NCBI GenBank assembly: GCA_009733715.1
Contig: WMKJ01000001.1
Coordinates: 124,001-188,000, forward strand
Source: Herpomyces periplanetae
Lineage: Eukaryota > Ascomycota > Laboulbeniomycetes > Herpomycetales > Herpomycetaceae
Direction: 5' to 3'
DNA length: 64,000 bases
Both the position numbers and the translations under genes were made by a program. How positions within the stretch are numbered: position 1 is the first letter of the stretch; every line of letters begins with the position of its first letter. The notes under the pieces were generated by a model. That model did not search any database and was not told where the DNA came from. It saw nothing but the letters and a program-made list of their open reading frames with translations. Positions 11,626 to 23,252 of this stretch are shown here, piece after piece.

Positions 11626-12278
11626 TCAGCTCATTTTCACCCCAATCTCCCTGCTCAATATTTCATTTAAGTACACCGAATCACGTTTACTTATCCAAGA
11701 ATAGTCTTGTCGCGATAAATTAACCCAATCAAATCGACGGGGTCCGCTAATCGGTGAACTGAGCCATAATTGTCGACTAGGAGGTTGTTTGTTAATAACA
11801 TAAGTTCCTACATCAACAATATCTACCGTGAGAACTCCAGACTAAACGTAAGTTAGCACACTGAAACAACACTCCTTAACTTAACAAAATCAAATTTACA
11901 ACCTTCAATCAACCGCTTCTTCCCATTCGCAACTCACGCAAATCATGTCGTTAGACTTACCGAATATTCCACGTCAATATCCTTTCGATTTTCCTGTAAC
12001 CGTTCCAATCGATCCACTAATTCTTCCAAATATTCATCCGTTATTTCATGATATTGCTTTATACTCAATTTCTCTTCCTCCATTCCCACCCTTTCCCTTT
12101 TACTTTCCCTCTCAGTAGAAAATCCGCGTGGTACTACCCATCTTGACGCTCTACCTGACAGTATTCTCCCTTTTAACCACGCTAAATTGTTCCATCTTAT
12201 TACAAATCCACTCAACCTCCTTCGACCACTGTAGCCATTAACGTATACCCGAGATATTAAATATCGTAACATCATCAA
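11626..12278 (-). CDS. YFH1: Frataxin, mitochondrial iron-sulfur cluster assembly protein
   Basis: Exons 12278-11961 and 11841-11626 encode 177 aa. The GTAAGT donor and TTTAG acceptor join in phase 0, giving [13 protein letters not shown]. The mature domain shows the acidic first helix ([17 protein letters not shown]) and the conserved sheet blocks [19 protein letters not shown] and SGPRRFDW. The first about 58 residues are Arg-rich with almost no acidic residues, as expected of a mitochondrial presequence. Frataxin modulates the Nfs1-Isd11-Isu1 cysteine desulfurase complex in the matrix. The start is the first of three consecutive Met codons. Length matches yeast Yfh1 (174 aa). Confidence 0.95.
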
Positions 12279-13171
12279 TTAACCACTTGAATAATACACT
12301 CCGTTGAGTTTTCCTTGACTCAAAATTCCCTCCACAAATACCCTCAAGTCAGCTAATTTCATTCCTGCTCCAAAAATCATGTGATCTACCCGTCTTAGTG
12401 TCAGATACTGCACGTCTGGATGTTACCACATGGAAAAATTGTTAAATAGTTGATTTATTTCTTGATAATTTAGTGTGATGTGATGTGATTCTATCATACA
12501 CTACCGTGCCGTTGTAGTTATGTAGTTGATTCGTCGTTGGTGTATTTAAAACAAACGTGTTTTTTATTCACAATACCTTCACCCTGACTTCTTCTATAGC
12601 ACACTATGGAGCCACAGATGACTAGCAGAACACTCGTATAACTTAAAATAATGTGTTGTATAATTTTATACTTGCCATTAATCTAATACATAATTCTACC
12701 AAATTTAAGAATACGTGAACCATCAAATATTCTTAATCATTCCATAATCGTATAAATTATACACCCACGCTTAACATGTACAAAATGCAATCTAAACCTC
12801 TGTCTTTTGTTACAGACTTAACCGTAAAAAAAATTACATGATCCTTCTCCTCATGTAAATCATCATCAAGATTTCTAAACTTTGTAAACTAGAGTTTATG
12901 CTTCAAGCAATTTCTTTCATCATCTTCTTCCCTGCTCCAAAATCCAAAAGCCTCCCGTTAATTTCTTCCCTCCCGCTCCCGGAATAATAATTATCTTATT
13001 CATCAAACCACGTGATGTAAGATAAATGGTTTTTACTTTTGCGTCATTCAGTGACAGGGCTAACACACCACGGAAAAACATCAAGTTTGATTATTTGAGG
13101 AGTTTAGACAGTCATTTCATTATCGATTTTTTGATTAACTTGAGAAAACCATCGGAAAAAAGTATCTTGCC
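12279..13171. promoter_or_regulatory. Divergent promoter region of frataxin and AP-3 sigma
   Basis: An 893-bp AT-rich spacer between two outward-facing genes. It contains TCATGTGA (12377-12384) and CACGTGA (13009-13015). No ORF or RNA gene was recognised. Confidence 0.5.
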
Positions 13172-13994
13172 ATGATCAATGCTATATTAATTTTCAATAA
13201 TTCCGGTCAACCTCGTTTGACCAAATTTTATTCCCAGCTAGTAAGTATCAACGTTTTGTGTTGAGCTCATGTTGTGCAATCTGTTCCGTTTAACATACTA
13301 ATAAGTTTTTATTGTCAACGTTAAACTTTTGTTAAACAGGAAACTGGATTTAAACAACAATTGAAGCAAGAAATTTTTCATCTCGTGTCTAATCAGCCCA
13401 CTTTTACTTGTAATTTTCTACCGTAAGTATCTCTTCCTCCATCATTACTTCCTCTACGCAGTCATTCAAGTGGTATCAGCCCGCCATCACGTGACATGTG
13501 CTTGTTTGAATGCTGACGACTTCGATGCCTGATTATCACTTCAATCAAGTCTCCCTTTAACTTTGAAACAGCGTGAGAAATTCCCCAAATGTCATGGTCA
13601 ATCTGACAACTCTACTGCATCTTCCAATGAAATTGTCTCTGCAGACATTCCATCCTTAGTTACGTATCGTCATTATGCAACTCTTTACTTTATCATTATT
13701 TCAACCGTTACAGAATCCCCCTTAGCTTTACTTGATCTAATACAGGTCTATGTTGAAGCGTTGGATCGTATCTTCGGAAATGTTTGCGAGTTAGACTTCG
13801 TCTTTAACTTTGAAATTTTACATGCTACCCTAGATGAAATCATCATCGGAGGAATTGTTGTTCAAACAGATCTCTCGGAAATTGTGGCCAATGTACGAAA
13901 CAAGGAAAACTTTTCCCTGCGCTGTCCCGAACTCCCAAGTGTACTAAAGTCCACAGGTCGCAGAATTGGCTTTCCTGGGACCTCTGTTGGCTAA
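13172..13994 (+). CDS. APS3: AP-3 adaptor complex sigma subunit
   Basis: Three exons, 13172-13240, 13340-13422 and 13550-13994, give 198 aa. Both introns have GTAAGT donors. The exons read MINAILIFNNSGQPRLTKFY, then KQEIFHLVSNQPTFTCNFL, then YRHYATLYFIIISTVTESPL and LLDLIQVYVEALDRIFGNVC, closely following human AP3S1. AP-3 sigma is a core small chain of the coat that sorts cargo from Golgi/endosomes to the vacuole. The loop between CNFL and YRHYA is about 25 residues longer than in animals. The exon-3 acceptor at 13549 was chosen because earlier in-phase acceptors run into a stop. Confidence 0.92.
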
Positions 13995-14287
13995 TGATTC
14001 CATTATCTCGTCGATTTTTCCCTACATATCATATAACCAATATTTTGAAATATTTTCCCCCGTTTAATCTTCGCCCCATCACGTTACAATTCTGCCTAAA
14101 GTCTTCAGTTACATGCATCCCGGCACGCTTTTCTCCTCTGTTTCATCAGAACATATCTTCCTATTATGTAAGATTTTTCTGAGTGTACCGCCACAGTGAC
14201 TTTGGAAAATATTTTGACAAACGAACCGGGAAATATTTTTCTTATGAATCAAGTTATAGGGTTATCCATCTGAATGATCATGCGACT

Positions 14288-16309
14288 ATGTCGGTATTTG
14301 CGATTAAGTCTACTTCAACGGAACAGTATTTGTCAAATATGAATCTTCAAGGTCATCCTGACAGGTGTCAATCCAAAAGTTTCAAATTTTCTCTTTATGC
14401 CGAATACCATTTATTTATTCAATCGGTTACATTATACCTTGTATTACCACATGAGATTGAAAATGACAAAATATCAAAACTTTCCGAAAGCCTACAAGGG
14501 TACATTAAGGATGATTTACAAACAATAGTCTTAACGTTTGGGAAGCAAAGCTATTTGGTAACATTACAACATAGGGTCAAACTAGCTTCCGCTGTTATGT
14601 TACCTTTATTATTACACCGAGAAACTGAACGCATTAAACAAGAAAGTATCAAGGAGGAACTGTTTTCGGAACTTTGCGTGAAAATTTCTATCGCCGATGA
14701 ACGTTTAGACTATTCGTCAGCCATGGAAAACATAGTACCGATAACGGCGAGTAATTTACGACAGGTATCAAAAATTTTATGTTGTGCATGTCACAAAGAT
14801 TTGATAAACGTAAAACGAATTACAAGATGGATTGATTTACCACGGGATAACTGGGCCGAAATGATGGAATTTTGGCATTGTCATAAACCACAACCCAAAA
14901 AATATCATCACAATGAACACGTTAAGTTCAAGGGGTACTCGGCAGATTCCAAACTGAGAGCTTTAAGCGGGACAGGGATGGTAAGCTTGACGGATATTTT
15001 ACTTCGGAAAGAAGATTGTGTTGGTGTCAAGGTAAGCAATTTTATTCGATGTCGTTTGTTTTTCCATTTTTTTAAGGTAAGGCACAACTAGCCCGGGCTG
15101 TAAAGAAAGGGACGAATCTACGTAGCGCATAGCATACAGATAGGTATCGTCCTTGATACAACAACCCTAAATCAATGAACTCCGTTTGCAGACTATACGC
15201 AATTGGTATTCCAGGTTTATGCTTTCCAATTTTATTCCATGAACTCCATTTCATCCATATGGAAGTGATGAACGTGAATAGAAATGTGTAATTTATTGAA
15301 ACCGGTTTATTCAAGCAGAGTCTGCATACGATGTTTACGTTTACCGTGTGTAAATTGTCAAGTCCTCGATAAATAATAACCGACTGTTAAGCAATACTAA
15401 ATAACTCGGTTACATTTCTGCGCCATTACAGGTTCGCTAGTTTTGAGGTTACTGATGATTTATGAACGGGAACATACCTTGATAATTTGCTTGAATTAAA
15501 TAGCAATGTTGCTTATACATGATTAACTTATACCTTATTAACTGTTTGAGTGATTATCGACTGAATGTCGATACGTTCAGGGTTATATTGACGTGGGCTG
15601 ATGAGGGAATATAGAATAAAAAAGTCAGTGGTTATAGTGGTTCACTAGTATGCATTGAATGTCAAGCTGAGGTTGGCCGATTTGATGAAGGGGCGGATGG
15701 ATTCAGATTTTTTAAATGGACATTACAATATATTGAAGGTTCGATCTCAAAGGGGGAATACCTACAACATAGCATGTCTGAAATCAATGACAAGGGGAAA
15801 TGGATTGCAAGTATACTTTTAACGGAAGTGGAAAATCAGGGTGAGAGGAGGTTCCTCGTGGAGGCTGTTAAGAAATCGAACTCCTTAGGATTGAAATCGG
15901 GTGTGAACAAGAAGTTCCTAGTGAGTGTGATTTTTCGTTGATCTTAAGACATTTATCTTGTAAAAAGAATATCTAACAATATTAGATTTGGCTTTTCACC
16001 CCTGATTTATGGATATATACATCAAAGATTACGGAATGTTTATCAAGTGAAAGAGTCTATGGTCCAGAAAAGAAAGGAAAGACATGTATAGTTAGGTGCA
16101 AAGCTATACGGGCAGTTAAAGTATTTTGGCGTGAGGATGATGATATACCTGAATCCTATGCAAAGTTAACTTTATCCGATGATTTATTTGGTCATTTAAA
16201 GTTAATACTTGAAGCAAGTAATAAACTGTTCCCAAAGTCTGGAAGAACGTATCTAGGATACCGAATCGGACTAATTGATCGGTTTGGTTATGCCCGGTCA
16301 GATCCTTGA
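14288..16309 (+). CDS. IPA1: UBE3D/Ipa1-like E2-binding protein (HECT_2 family)
   Basis: Exons 14288-15031, 15615-15920 and 15986-16309 encode 457 aa, all junctions in phase 0. Family signatures are a CCACH zinc-site segment, LPRDNWAEMMEFWHCHKP, then SLVCIECQAEVG, GFRFFKW, and a C-terminal region ending with GYRIGLIDRFGYARSDP. Human UBE3D binds E2 enzymes and stabilises CPSF73; yeast Ipa1 (YJR141W) is needed for mRNA 3'-end processing through Ysh1. Function here is inferred from family. The first intron (583 nt) is far longer than others in the window. The frame is open upstream to 14183, so the true start could be earlier, but no in-phase upstream exon was found. It lies in tandem behind APS3. 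Confidence 0.82.
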
Positions 16310-17099
16310 AATTGATCGGGTTTTCGCCCAGTCCCGATTCTGAATCTCCGACTCCATCATATTTCTTATTGCCGAAGTGTATCGGGCCGAATTCTCTCTC
16401 ATTCACTTTTCCCTTATCCGCCACCCTTCATTCCCTTTTTTCGGAATCGGTAAATGATTTATCTCAAAGGGCTTGGTAAATATTTGCGTTATTTGGATTA
16501 TATTCTCCCCGAATTTGAATACAGATAAACCGGATTTCAGTCATTCCGATCGGCCCGTCGCAGATGTCTTTTCCAACATATTGATAAACTGGCCATTTCA
16601 TTAAGTTTATCATTCTGTCGCAATATACATTCCTATCATTCTACCTTGCCTCACCCTCCCTTCTTGACCATCTGTCCTTCGTTCGGGGTGTCCGATTCTA
16701 CCATTCCCTCAGCCCTCCCCTCCTTTCTCTTCCCTCCCCCCTTCTTCCTACGATTAACCCTTATATTCTACACTACCACTCCCTTCCTTTCCCTCAAGCT
16801 TTTGGTTTCTTCCCTGACATAATTTTAACTATCTAGTCTTCACTAAAAGTTCGAGCACGCTATCATAAAACCCTTTATCTTAATTCTTTTCCCCTCAAAG
16901 CGCTCTGTTCCACTTTGCGTTTGAATGGACCGTCTCTTCTTGTTCATTGAAACTTTCATAACAACTTTGTCTAATTTTCCTCATACTTTGTATCAATCTG
17001 CTGGTTCCCCTTAATTCTCAACTATTTCATTACGACTTCACGCGCTATATCATCGAAATATCTACTGCTTAAACTGTATTGCCAACCACTTACTTCGAT
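16310..17099. other. Intergenic, C/T-rich leader of the CYSTM-type gene
   Basis: About 790 bp. The right half (16600-16900) is strongly C/T-rich on the plus strand, like other leaders in this window. No gene or RNA was recognised. Confidence 0.4.
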
Positions 17100-17640
17100 A
17101 TGGGTAGTAATCAACAATACTATGGAGCTTCTGCTCCTCCGCATAAGTAAGTTTATACGGTTTAGGATAAAATGAGATGGCTCACTTGTGGCATGTTTTA
17201 ACTGAGATACTAATATCTTTGCCAACGTTTACACTTATCAGTTATCAGTCAAATTATCCACAACCTCCTCCCCAAAGTTATCCAATGCAACAACCCATGG
17301 GTGGTGCTCCTCCTTACTATCCACCTGGTGTAGGTTCACTCATATGTGTAAGCTTTGTCGCTATTGTGTTAATCATCTCCTTCTACGTAGCAACCCATGT
17401 ATCCAAATCCCGGTGCAGCGGGATATCCTCCGGCTCAGCAAAGCAGCTCCTCAAGCAAAGGTTGTCTAGCTTCACTGTAAGTTTCCTACCCTGAAGTTTA
17501 CTTGAATAAGCTTTCATGCTATCTTACTTTAACCCTTAATTCTAACTAACTTTGTTAGAATGGCGTGTTTATGCTGTTGCTGTGTTTGCCAGGAAGGTTG
17601 CGACTGTTGCGCTGATTGTGCCGAAGGGTTTTTACTGTAA
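17100..17640 (+). CDS. Small CYSTM-type cysteine-rich protein
   Basis: Four small exons (17100-17146, 17242-17329, 17391-17476, 17559-17640) encode 100 aa, missed by simple ORF finding. The first about 70 residues are Tyr/Pro/Gln/Gly-rich (SNYPQPPPQSYPMQQPMGG, YPNPGAAGYPPAQQ). The C-terminus is KGCLASLMACLCCCCVCQEG followed by CDCCADC, resembling the CYSTM module found at the C-terminus of small stress-linked, membrane-associated eukaryotic proteins. Introns are 95, 61 and 82 nt with GTAAGT, GTAGGT and GTAAGT donors, and all phases close. The long Cys run probably inserts in, or is lipidated at, a membrane. Function is unknown; family assignment rests on motif resemblance. Confidence 0.75.
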
Positions 17641-18448
17641 ATTTGCTCATGTTAACCTCGAATACATTACTCTTCCATCTTCCATATCGTTAATTTACCC
17701 TTCTTAATTCCCAAAATTGGTAAACTCCCTATAATTCCCTTTAATCTAGTCAACCCTTCAATATCCCGTACCCATACTTACATACACATCTAGCTTGTGT
17801 CATGCTGAAAGTAGTCATCTTCTGACAGGATTCTTCAAATTTAGTCTTGACCAATGTAAAATTTAACCACCAGTAATTACCATATGTAACTTATTATTCC
17901 CGATATCCTCAAGGAATAAGTTGGTTGTCCTGACATTTGATTACAACTATTCCGACAGCCTACTCCCTTGCCTCCCTTAACCCAGATTACTAGTAGTGTG
18001 AACACACCCTGTTCTCGCCTAATTAAACCACGAGCTGCTATCAATTAACCTTTGACCAATTAAATCCGAATTTAATTAATCAAGTCTAATTATCACATCT
18101 TTTCCGACTGCCCGCCGTCACCATCCAACCAAAACCTGTGTCATGTGATACTATCACGTGAATTGATAAGAACGTGACCTGCCTAATTCACATTTTGTCG
18201 AGCGTCGTCAAGAAGAATTTTGATCATCTCGTTGCTCTGGTTAGTCGATGGATGAACGGGGTTTTCCTGTTAATTACCTTTGTAAATAGCTTTGTGGTTT
18301 AGTTTTTTCCTTTTAAATAAAATTTACGCTCACTTCTGATATTGTTGACGCCCGTTAAAGTTGCGTATTCAAGGGCAACTTTGGCGTCTGGGGCGTTTTT
18401 TTCGCGTGCTTGACACATCGCCCCGTCGTCGAAAGTCCCGCCAACGTG
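17641..18448 (+). promoter_or_regulatory. SLA1 upstream region with paired E-box motifs
   Basis: An 808-bp spacer. TCATGTGA (18141-18148) and TCACGTGA (18154-18161) lie 5 bp apart, about 290 bp before the SLA1 start. They match RTCACRTG, the Cbf1/bHLH core, on one or both strands. Binding is inferred, not shown. No gene was recognised. Confidence 0.45.
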
Positions 18449-21400
18449 ATGGGCTTCGTTGGCATTTACACAGCGTTATTTGATTATTCACCTCAAGGTG
18501 TGGGTGAGTTAACTCTACACGCTGGTGATTTATTGTACGTTCAAGATACCAGTGCCGATGATGGTTGGTGGGTTGCCAAAAAGAGTGCGGCTAGTGATCC
18601 TGATACCGGTCAGGAAGTTCATGGCTTAATACCTCACAATTACGTTAAGCATGCTTCCCCAAAATATCGCGTTAAAGCTTTGTACGATTATACCCGACAA
18701 ACCGATGAGGAACTTTCCTTTACCGAAGATTCAATCCTCGATGTTTACGATACAAGTGACGCTGAGTGGACGTTAGTCGGATTTAAATCCGAATTTGGCT
18801 TTGTTCCCGCTAACTACGTTGAAGAGTTACCCTCTCCTAACTCTCCTCTTGCTACAATCATTCCAACTTCTACTACTTTTAATACCATTCGCTCTTCTAA
18901 TGGTAACAGTGATAGTAACCTGGCTTCAGCTACCCCTTTGCCTTCCTCCACTACGTCCTCTCCTTCTCGTCCTCATAACACTTCTTCCCCTGCTATTGTA
19001 TCTCCAACTTCTTCACCATCTCCCGATTCTCAAAGTCCTATTGCTTCACTTGCAAGTATACTTGCTCGTCAAACATCCACCGATGATAACCCTAAAACAA
19101 AGTCAAACCTACCGTGGCAAACTTCACCTTCGGAAACGCCTACTACTACTATCAGTTCCCCTGTGAAATCTGTGAAATCTCCCATTAAAGAATTGACTTC
19201 TCACACTTCTCGGGCTGTTCGGTTTGCCAATCGGGCTGTTTCTCGCTCATCATCAATCAAGGCTGATACCCCCGACTCTAATTCCCCGCAGTTAGCACTA
19301 CGTCAATATGCCAATCGAACCAATTCACCCAATACTGATAGTCATAGCTCCACTAATTCACCCAGTCCTTCAGTTCCTGCTGTTCTATCTGAAAATAACT
19401 ATTCATGGCGTGGCTTCAAAATATTTTCAATTCACCAAGTTAAAGATGCTATTACTCGCAAGCATAAGTTACCAATCGCACTTGGTATTAACGTTATTGA
19501 AAGTGAAATTATGACGGCTGATCTATCCTCACCTCATAACAAAGAACGTATTTGGAACGGTTCCCAAATGGTTAATTATTCGTGTGAGGGAAAGCATGTT
19601 TTCATAGAGTTGCTTAAGCCTTCTGAAAGTTATGATTTGCATGCGGGCAACAAAGAGACTGCCGAAGAAATTACCAGCATGTTGGGTGAAATTTCCGGAG
19701 CATCTCGATTGGGAGGTATGTCTGAAGTATTACTTGCGGCTCAAGGTTCACGATGTTCCATTCGGGGTATAATTAAAGTCGCCTACGAAGCCAAAGACAA
19801 TGAAGAGATAAGCGTTACAACCGGTGAAGAAGTAGCCATTTTGGATACTGAATCAAACACTAAAAGTGATTGGGCCCGAGTGAGAAATTTACGAACGGGC
19901 AATGAAGGTTTGATTCCTACATCAAACATTGAATATGTTGAAGCGTCCCAAACGGATTCATCTCGTCGTACATACAATGAAAAGTCATCCCGCACTGGTA
20001 GTCAATGTGGCGACTTGTCGGATGGTCGGCGTCGGCGTGAAAACTCTACTTCTGACAATGCTATTAATATGAATCCTCCGCAGCGACGGAGTAGTTTAGC
20101 TAAATATGATGTTTCCAGTTATCGAAGGTATCCTCGGCGTCAAGGGTCTTATGGTCAATATGAAGCACCAACGGGGTCGACACGTACTAATGACAAACCC
20201 AATGCCGATAAGGTTAGAATATGGACGGATCGCTCTGGATCTTTTAAGGTGGAGGCACAATTTCTCGGTTTACACGAGGGAAAAATTCATTTGCACAAAG
20301 TGAATGGTGTTCGAATTGCCGTACCGTTATCCAAGATGGCATTATCGGATATTGAATACGTAGAGCGACTTACTGGTATAACTGTAACCAACGTTATTTC
20401 ATCATCTGCTGCTTCGACGTCATCACAACCTTCAACGGTTGTTGTTAACAACTCAGCAAAACCTTCGGCTGTACCGAAACCATCAACAATACCAAAACCC
20501 CTTCACAAGGTTTCTACTTCCTCTCATGTTTACCCTGTTCGTAATGATTCGACGAGTATACACCCATCGGTTCATCAATCACTGGGTAAACCGATTAATG
20601 AGAGTCGCAAGGAAAGTTTTGATTGGTTTGATTTTTTTCTGGAATGTGGAGTTCAACCCCAACTTTGCGAACGCTACCGTCAAACGTTTTGTCGAGACCA
20701 TGTTGCAGTTGAAAATTTGGGGGATATTGGAGCGGATTCTTTGCGAAGTTTAGGAGTTAAAGAGGGAGATGTTTTACGAATCATGAAGCATCTTGATACA
20801 AAGTTTGGTCGGGATAATAATAAGGTTAGCGAGGTGTGTACAACTGAGCGTGAGGCTGCAAACAGTGCAACAACCAATTCTACTTTGGTGGTTGACCGGA
20901 CTACGGTTAATCGATTTGATGATGATGCGTGGACGGTTCGTGAATCAAGCGTTCCTACGACGAAAATGGGAGCTGCACCAGGGGTTTCATCATCTCAAAC
21001 GAATAGTGTACAGCTTACGCCCAGTACATTAACGGACTTATCTATGCTTCAACAACCTTTGCAGCCAACTCGACATAAATCTTTAGCACCTGGGACTCCG
21101 GTGACATCAGTATCCACTGCGTTTAATCCTTCGTTGGTGAGTACACAACACGCGGAGGCATCAGATTTAGTTAGTGCGGTACACGGACTAAATGGAGGCG
21201 TCAATTCAATTACGATTCCGACATCAAACTCTGGATCTGGACCTGTAGTTGCTCAGCTTAGACCACCAGCGGCCAGTTCAGTTATATGGCTGTCGAAACT
21301 TCAGGCTGCACCTGCGTCAACTTCGCTCCAGAGACCAACACCACCTCCACCTTTGCCTTTACAATCGACTACAACAATGACAATGCAAATACCGGTTAAT

Positions 21401-22162
21401 ATGGGCAGCATTAGCACAAAGCCTGTAATATATCCGCAAATTACGGGACGTTTCAATGGAGGCAATACACCGGATGCGTTTGTCGAGGTAAATTCGCAAA
21501 AGTTGGCGGGATTAAATCTCACGACAAAAAGTCAACTGGTTCAACCGACGATTAACAGTTCGTTACCATATGTACAGCGACAAACGGACTATAACTCAGT
21601 AGTTTTATCGAATGTTCCATCTCTAACACAGGGTACAGGAAATCCAGGGAGCGTGTTGGGACAGTCACAGACTACGGGATTTGTAGCAACGAATATTACA
21701 AGTGGGGGTAGTAGTGGGGGTTCATTTACAACAGGGCCAGCAGTGAATTCTTTTTTCAATTCATCGCAAAATCCGGCAATAGCTAGTATGAATACGAGTA
21801 CTACAGGTATGACGATGGGAGTAAATGCCTATCTGCCACCTGCACTCGTACCGCAAAAAACGGGATATCCGGTAACAGGAGAGAGTAACTTTGTGACGGG
21901 GAATAATGGAATAATTTCGACGAGCGGGACGAGTGGATTAACGCAGCCGGGATTTTCACAAAGTGCATCGGCTCCTTTACGAAATTTTTCGAGTTTACAA
22001 ACAGGACCGATGGGGAATTCATCGATATTTTTATCAACACCTAAATTTATACCTAATACGGTGCCAGTTCCACCGCCGCCGGTGAAATTTGGAGTTGATT
22101 CGGATAAGTTAGTTCCACAAACGACGGGTCGTCGAGCTAATCTATCCAATGCGAGTAAGTGA
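18449..22162 (+). CDS. SLA1: Actin-patch endocytic adaptor Sla1
   Basis: A single exon of 1237 aa starting at MGFVGIYTALFDY. An upstream in-frame TTG extension is not conserved. Domains in order: SH3-1 (about 4-66), SH3-2 (72-125), a Ser/Thr/Pro linker, a conserved NYSWRGFKIF to SGASRLGG region, SH3-3 (about 433-500), SHD1 (about 586-645), a SAM-like SHD2 (about 724-787), and a long Gln/Thr/Pro tail. The tail carries PQ-x-TG-type repeats (YPQITGRF, VPQKTGYPVTG, VPQTTGRR). Sla1 links NPF-x-D cargo, clathrin, Las17 and Pan1/End3 at endocytic sites: SHD1 binds cargo signals and the TG repeats are Pan1/End3 regulatory targets. Architecture and length match yeast Sla1 (1244 aa). Confidence 0.95.
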   Translation: MGFVGIYTALFDYSPQGVGELTLHAGDLLYVQDTSADDGWWVAKKSAASDPDTGQEVHGLIPHNYVKHASPKYRVKALYDYTRQTDEELSFTEDSILDVYDTSDAEWTLVGFKSEFGFVPANYVEELPSPNSPLATIIPTSTTFNTIRSSNGNSDSNLASATPLPSSTTSSPSRPHNTSSPAIVSPTSSPSPDSQSPIASLASILARQTSTDDNPKTKSNLPWQTSPSETPTTTISSPVKSVKSPIKELTSHTSRAVRFANRAVSRSSSIKADTPDSNSPQLALRQYANRTNSPNTDSHSSTNSPSPSVPAVLSENNYSWRGFKIFSIHQVKDAITRKHKLPIALGINVIESEIMTADLSSPHNKERIWNGSQMVNYSCEGKHVFIELLKPSESYDLHAGNKETAEEITSMLGEISGASRLGGMSEVLLAAQGSRCSIRGIIKVAYEAKDNEEISVTTGEEVAILDTESNTKSDWARVRNLRTGNEGLIPTSNIEYVEASQTDSSRRTYNEKSSRTGSQCGDLSDGRRRRENSTSDNAINMNPPQRRSSLAKYDVSSYRRYPRRQGSYGQYEAPTGSTRTNDKPNADKVRIWTDRSGSFKVEAQFLGLHEGKIHLHKVNGVRIAVPLSKMALSDIEYVERLTGITVTNVISSSAASTSSQPSTVVVNNSAKPSAVPKPSTIPKPLHKVSTSSHVYPVRNDSTSIHPSVHQSLGKPINESRKESFDWFDFFLECGVQPQLCERYRQTFCRDHVAVENLGDIGADSLRSLGVKEGDVLRIMKHLDTKFGRDNNKVSEVCTTEREAANSATTNSTLVVDRTTVNRFDDDAWTVRESSVPTTKMGAAPGVSSSQTNSVQLTPSTLTDLSMLQQPLQPTRHKSLAPGTPVTSVSTAFNPSLVSTQHAEASDLVSAVHGLNGGVNSITIPTSNSGSGPVVAQLRPPAASSVIWLSKLQAAPASTSLQRPTPPPPLPLQSTTTMTMQIPVNMGSISTKPVIYPQITGRFNGGNTPDAFVEVNSQKLAGLNLTTKSQLVQPTINSSLPYVQRQTDYNSVVLSNVPSLTQGTGNPGSVLGQSQTTGFVATNITSGGSSGGSFTTGPAVNSFFNSSQNPAIASMNTSTTGMTMGVNAYLPPALVPQKTGYPVTGESNFVTGNNGIISTSGTSGLTQPGFSQSASAPLRNFSSLQTGPMGNSSIFLSTPKFIPNTVPVPPPPVKFGVDSDKLVPQTTGRRANLSNASK

Positions 22163-23252
22163 TTTTTGAGATGGTGTATACAAGATTTTGAAGAAGTAGA
22201 TTATATGCTAATGATGACGGATGGGACACGTTGAACGATATAGCGCCGAGTAATCCTTTTGGGTTTTAGAGATTTGCGCACGATTTATCGTGATACATTC
22301 TTGGTTGTTAGCTTCGGTATTTATTGCGCAGCATGTTCGTGTTGACACACATACACAAGCACATATTTCCTACATGGTTAATCTGTTTCATTTAATCCAC
22401 GGGGAGCAAAGTTCCTGGTTAGGAGTTTTGTTGTCGGTGAGGTTGTGGTTTTGTTAGCATAGTCAAGGAAGGGGAACCATTATTGGAGCTAATCATTTCA
22501 CAGGGTGATGCGCACGCACATTTTGATACGTCATCTTCGGGCGTAAATAATGGTTCAGATTGACATTTTTATTTACCTGCTTTTTCCGGGGAGGTTTTCC
22601 TTTACGTTTTTGACTACATTATCATGCGTAAGGGTGGAGGGAGGAGAGTTAGATGGACGAGTTAAAGATAAGAAGATTCAGGGAGAAATAGCGACATATT
22701 TACACATGCAGAGTTGAGTACTTTCCTAGGAAATACATTTTTGGGAGATGGGAAAAGAGGGATTTTGCAGGAAAGTCTTTTGTATAGGCGTGAGCATGTG
22801 TATTGCACTTAAACCCTAGTAGTTTTATTTAAGAGCAAAAATTCGTTTTTTTTGATATGAAGGATAGACGTGAGCACTCGTGCATAACTTTATTTATGGC
22901 GTTTACCTTCTATTTAAGCCTACATAAAAGAGAAGCAAAAGAGATAATTATTATTAAGATATGTTAAGTGAAGGAAGCGTAAATGTGCACAAATCTTAGT
23001 TAAATGCAGATATATTGAGTTGGGTATTCGCAACGCATCAGTGCACAATAATTGGATTGGAGTGAAAAGTATGCACGGATGAGTGGAGTAATTGTTGATA
23101 AATGTGATTGTGCACAATGGGTTTGGGACGAGTGTATGGTTAAAAGTTGGAGGAGAGTTTTGCGGATAGATTAAGATGGAGATAGAAGGGAAGTATTTGA
23201 TGTGATGGCATGAAGATGGTGAAGTCCAGGGTGGAGGAAAGGAACGGAGAGA
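22163..23252. other. Intergenic between convergent SLA1 and PIR-like gene
   Basis: About 1.1 kb of mixed composition forming the 3' flanks of two convergent genes. No gene, RNA or repeat was recognised. Confidence 0.4.

Noticed and set aside
15452-15564. Possible C/D-box snoRNA in the UBE3D-like intron (CTGATGA then CTGA)
   Set aside because: The C-box lacks the initial purine and there is no terminal stem pairing the flanks.
18410-18448. Upstream TTG extension of SLA1
   Set aside because: Not Met-initiated and not conserved; MGFVGIY matches the usual Sla1 start.
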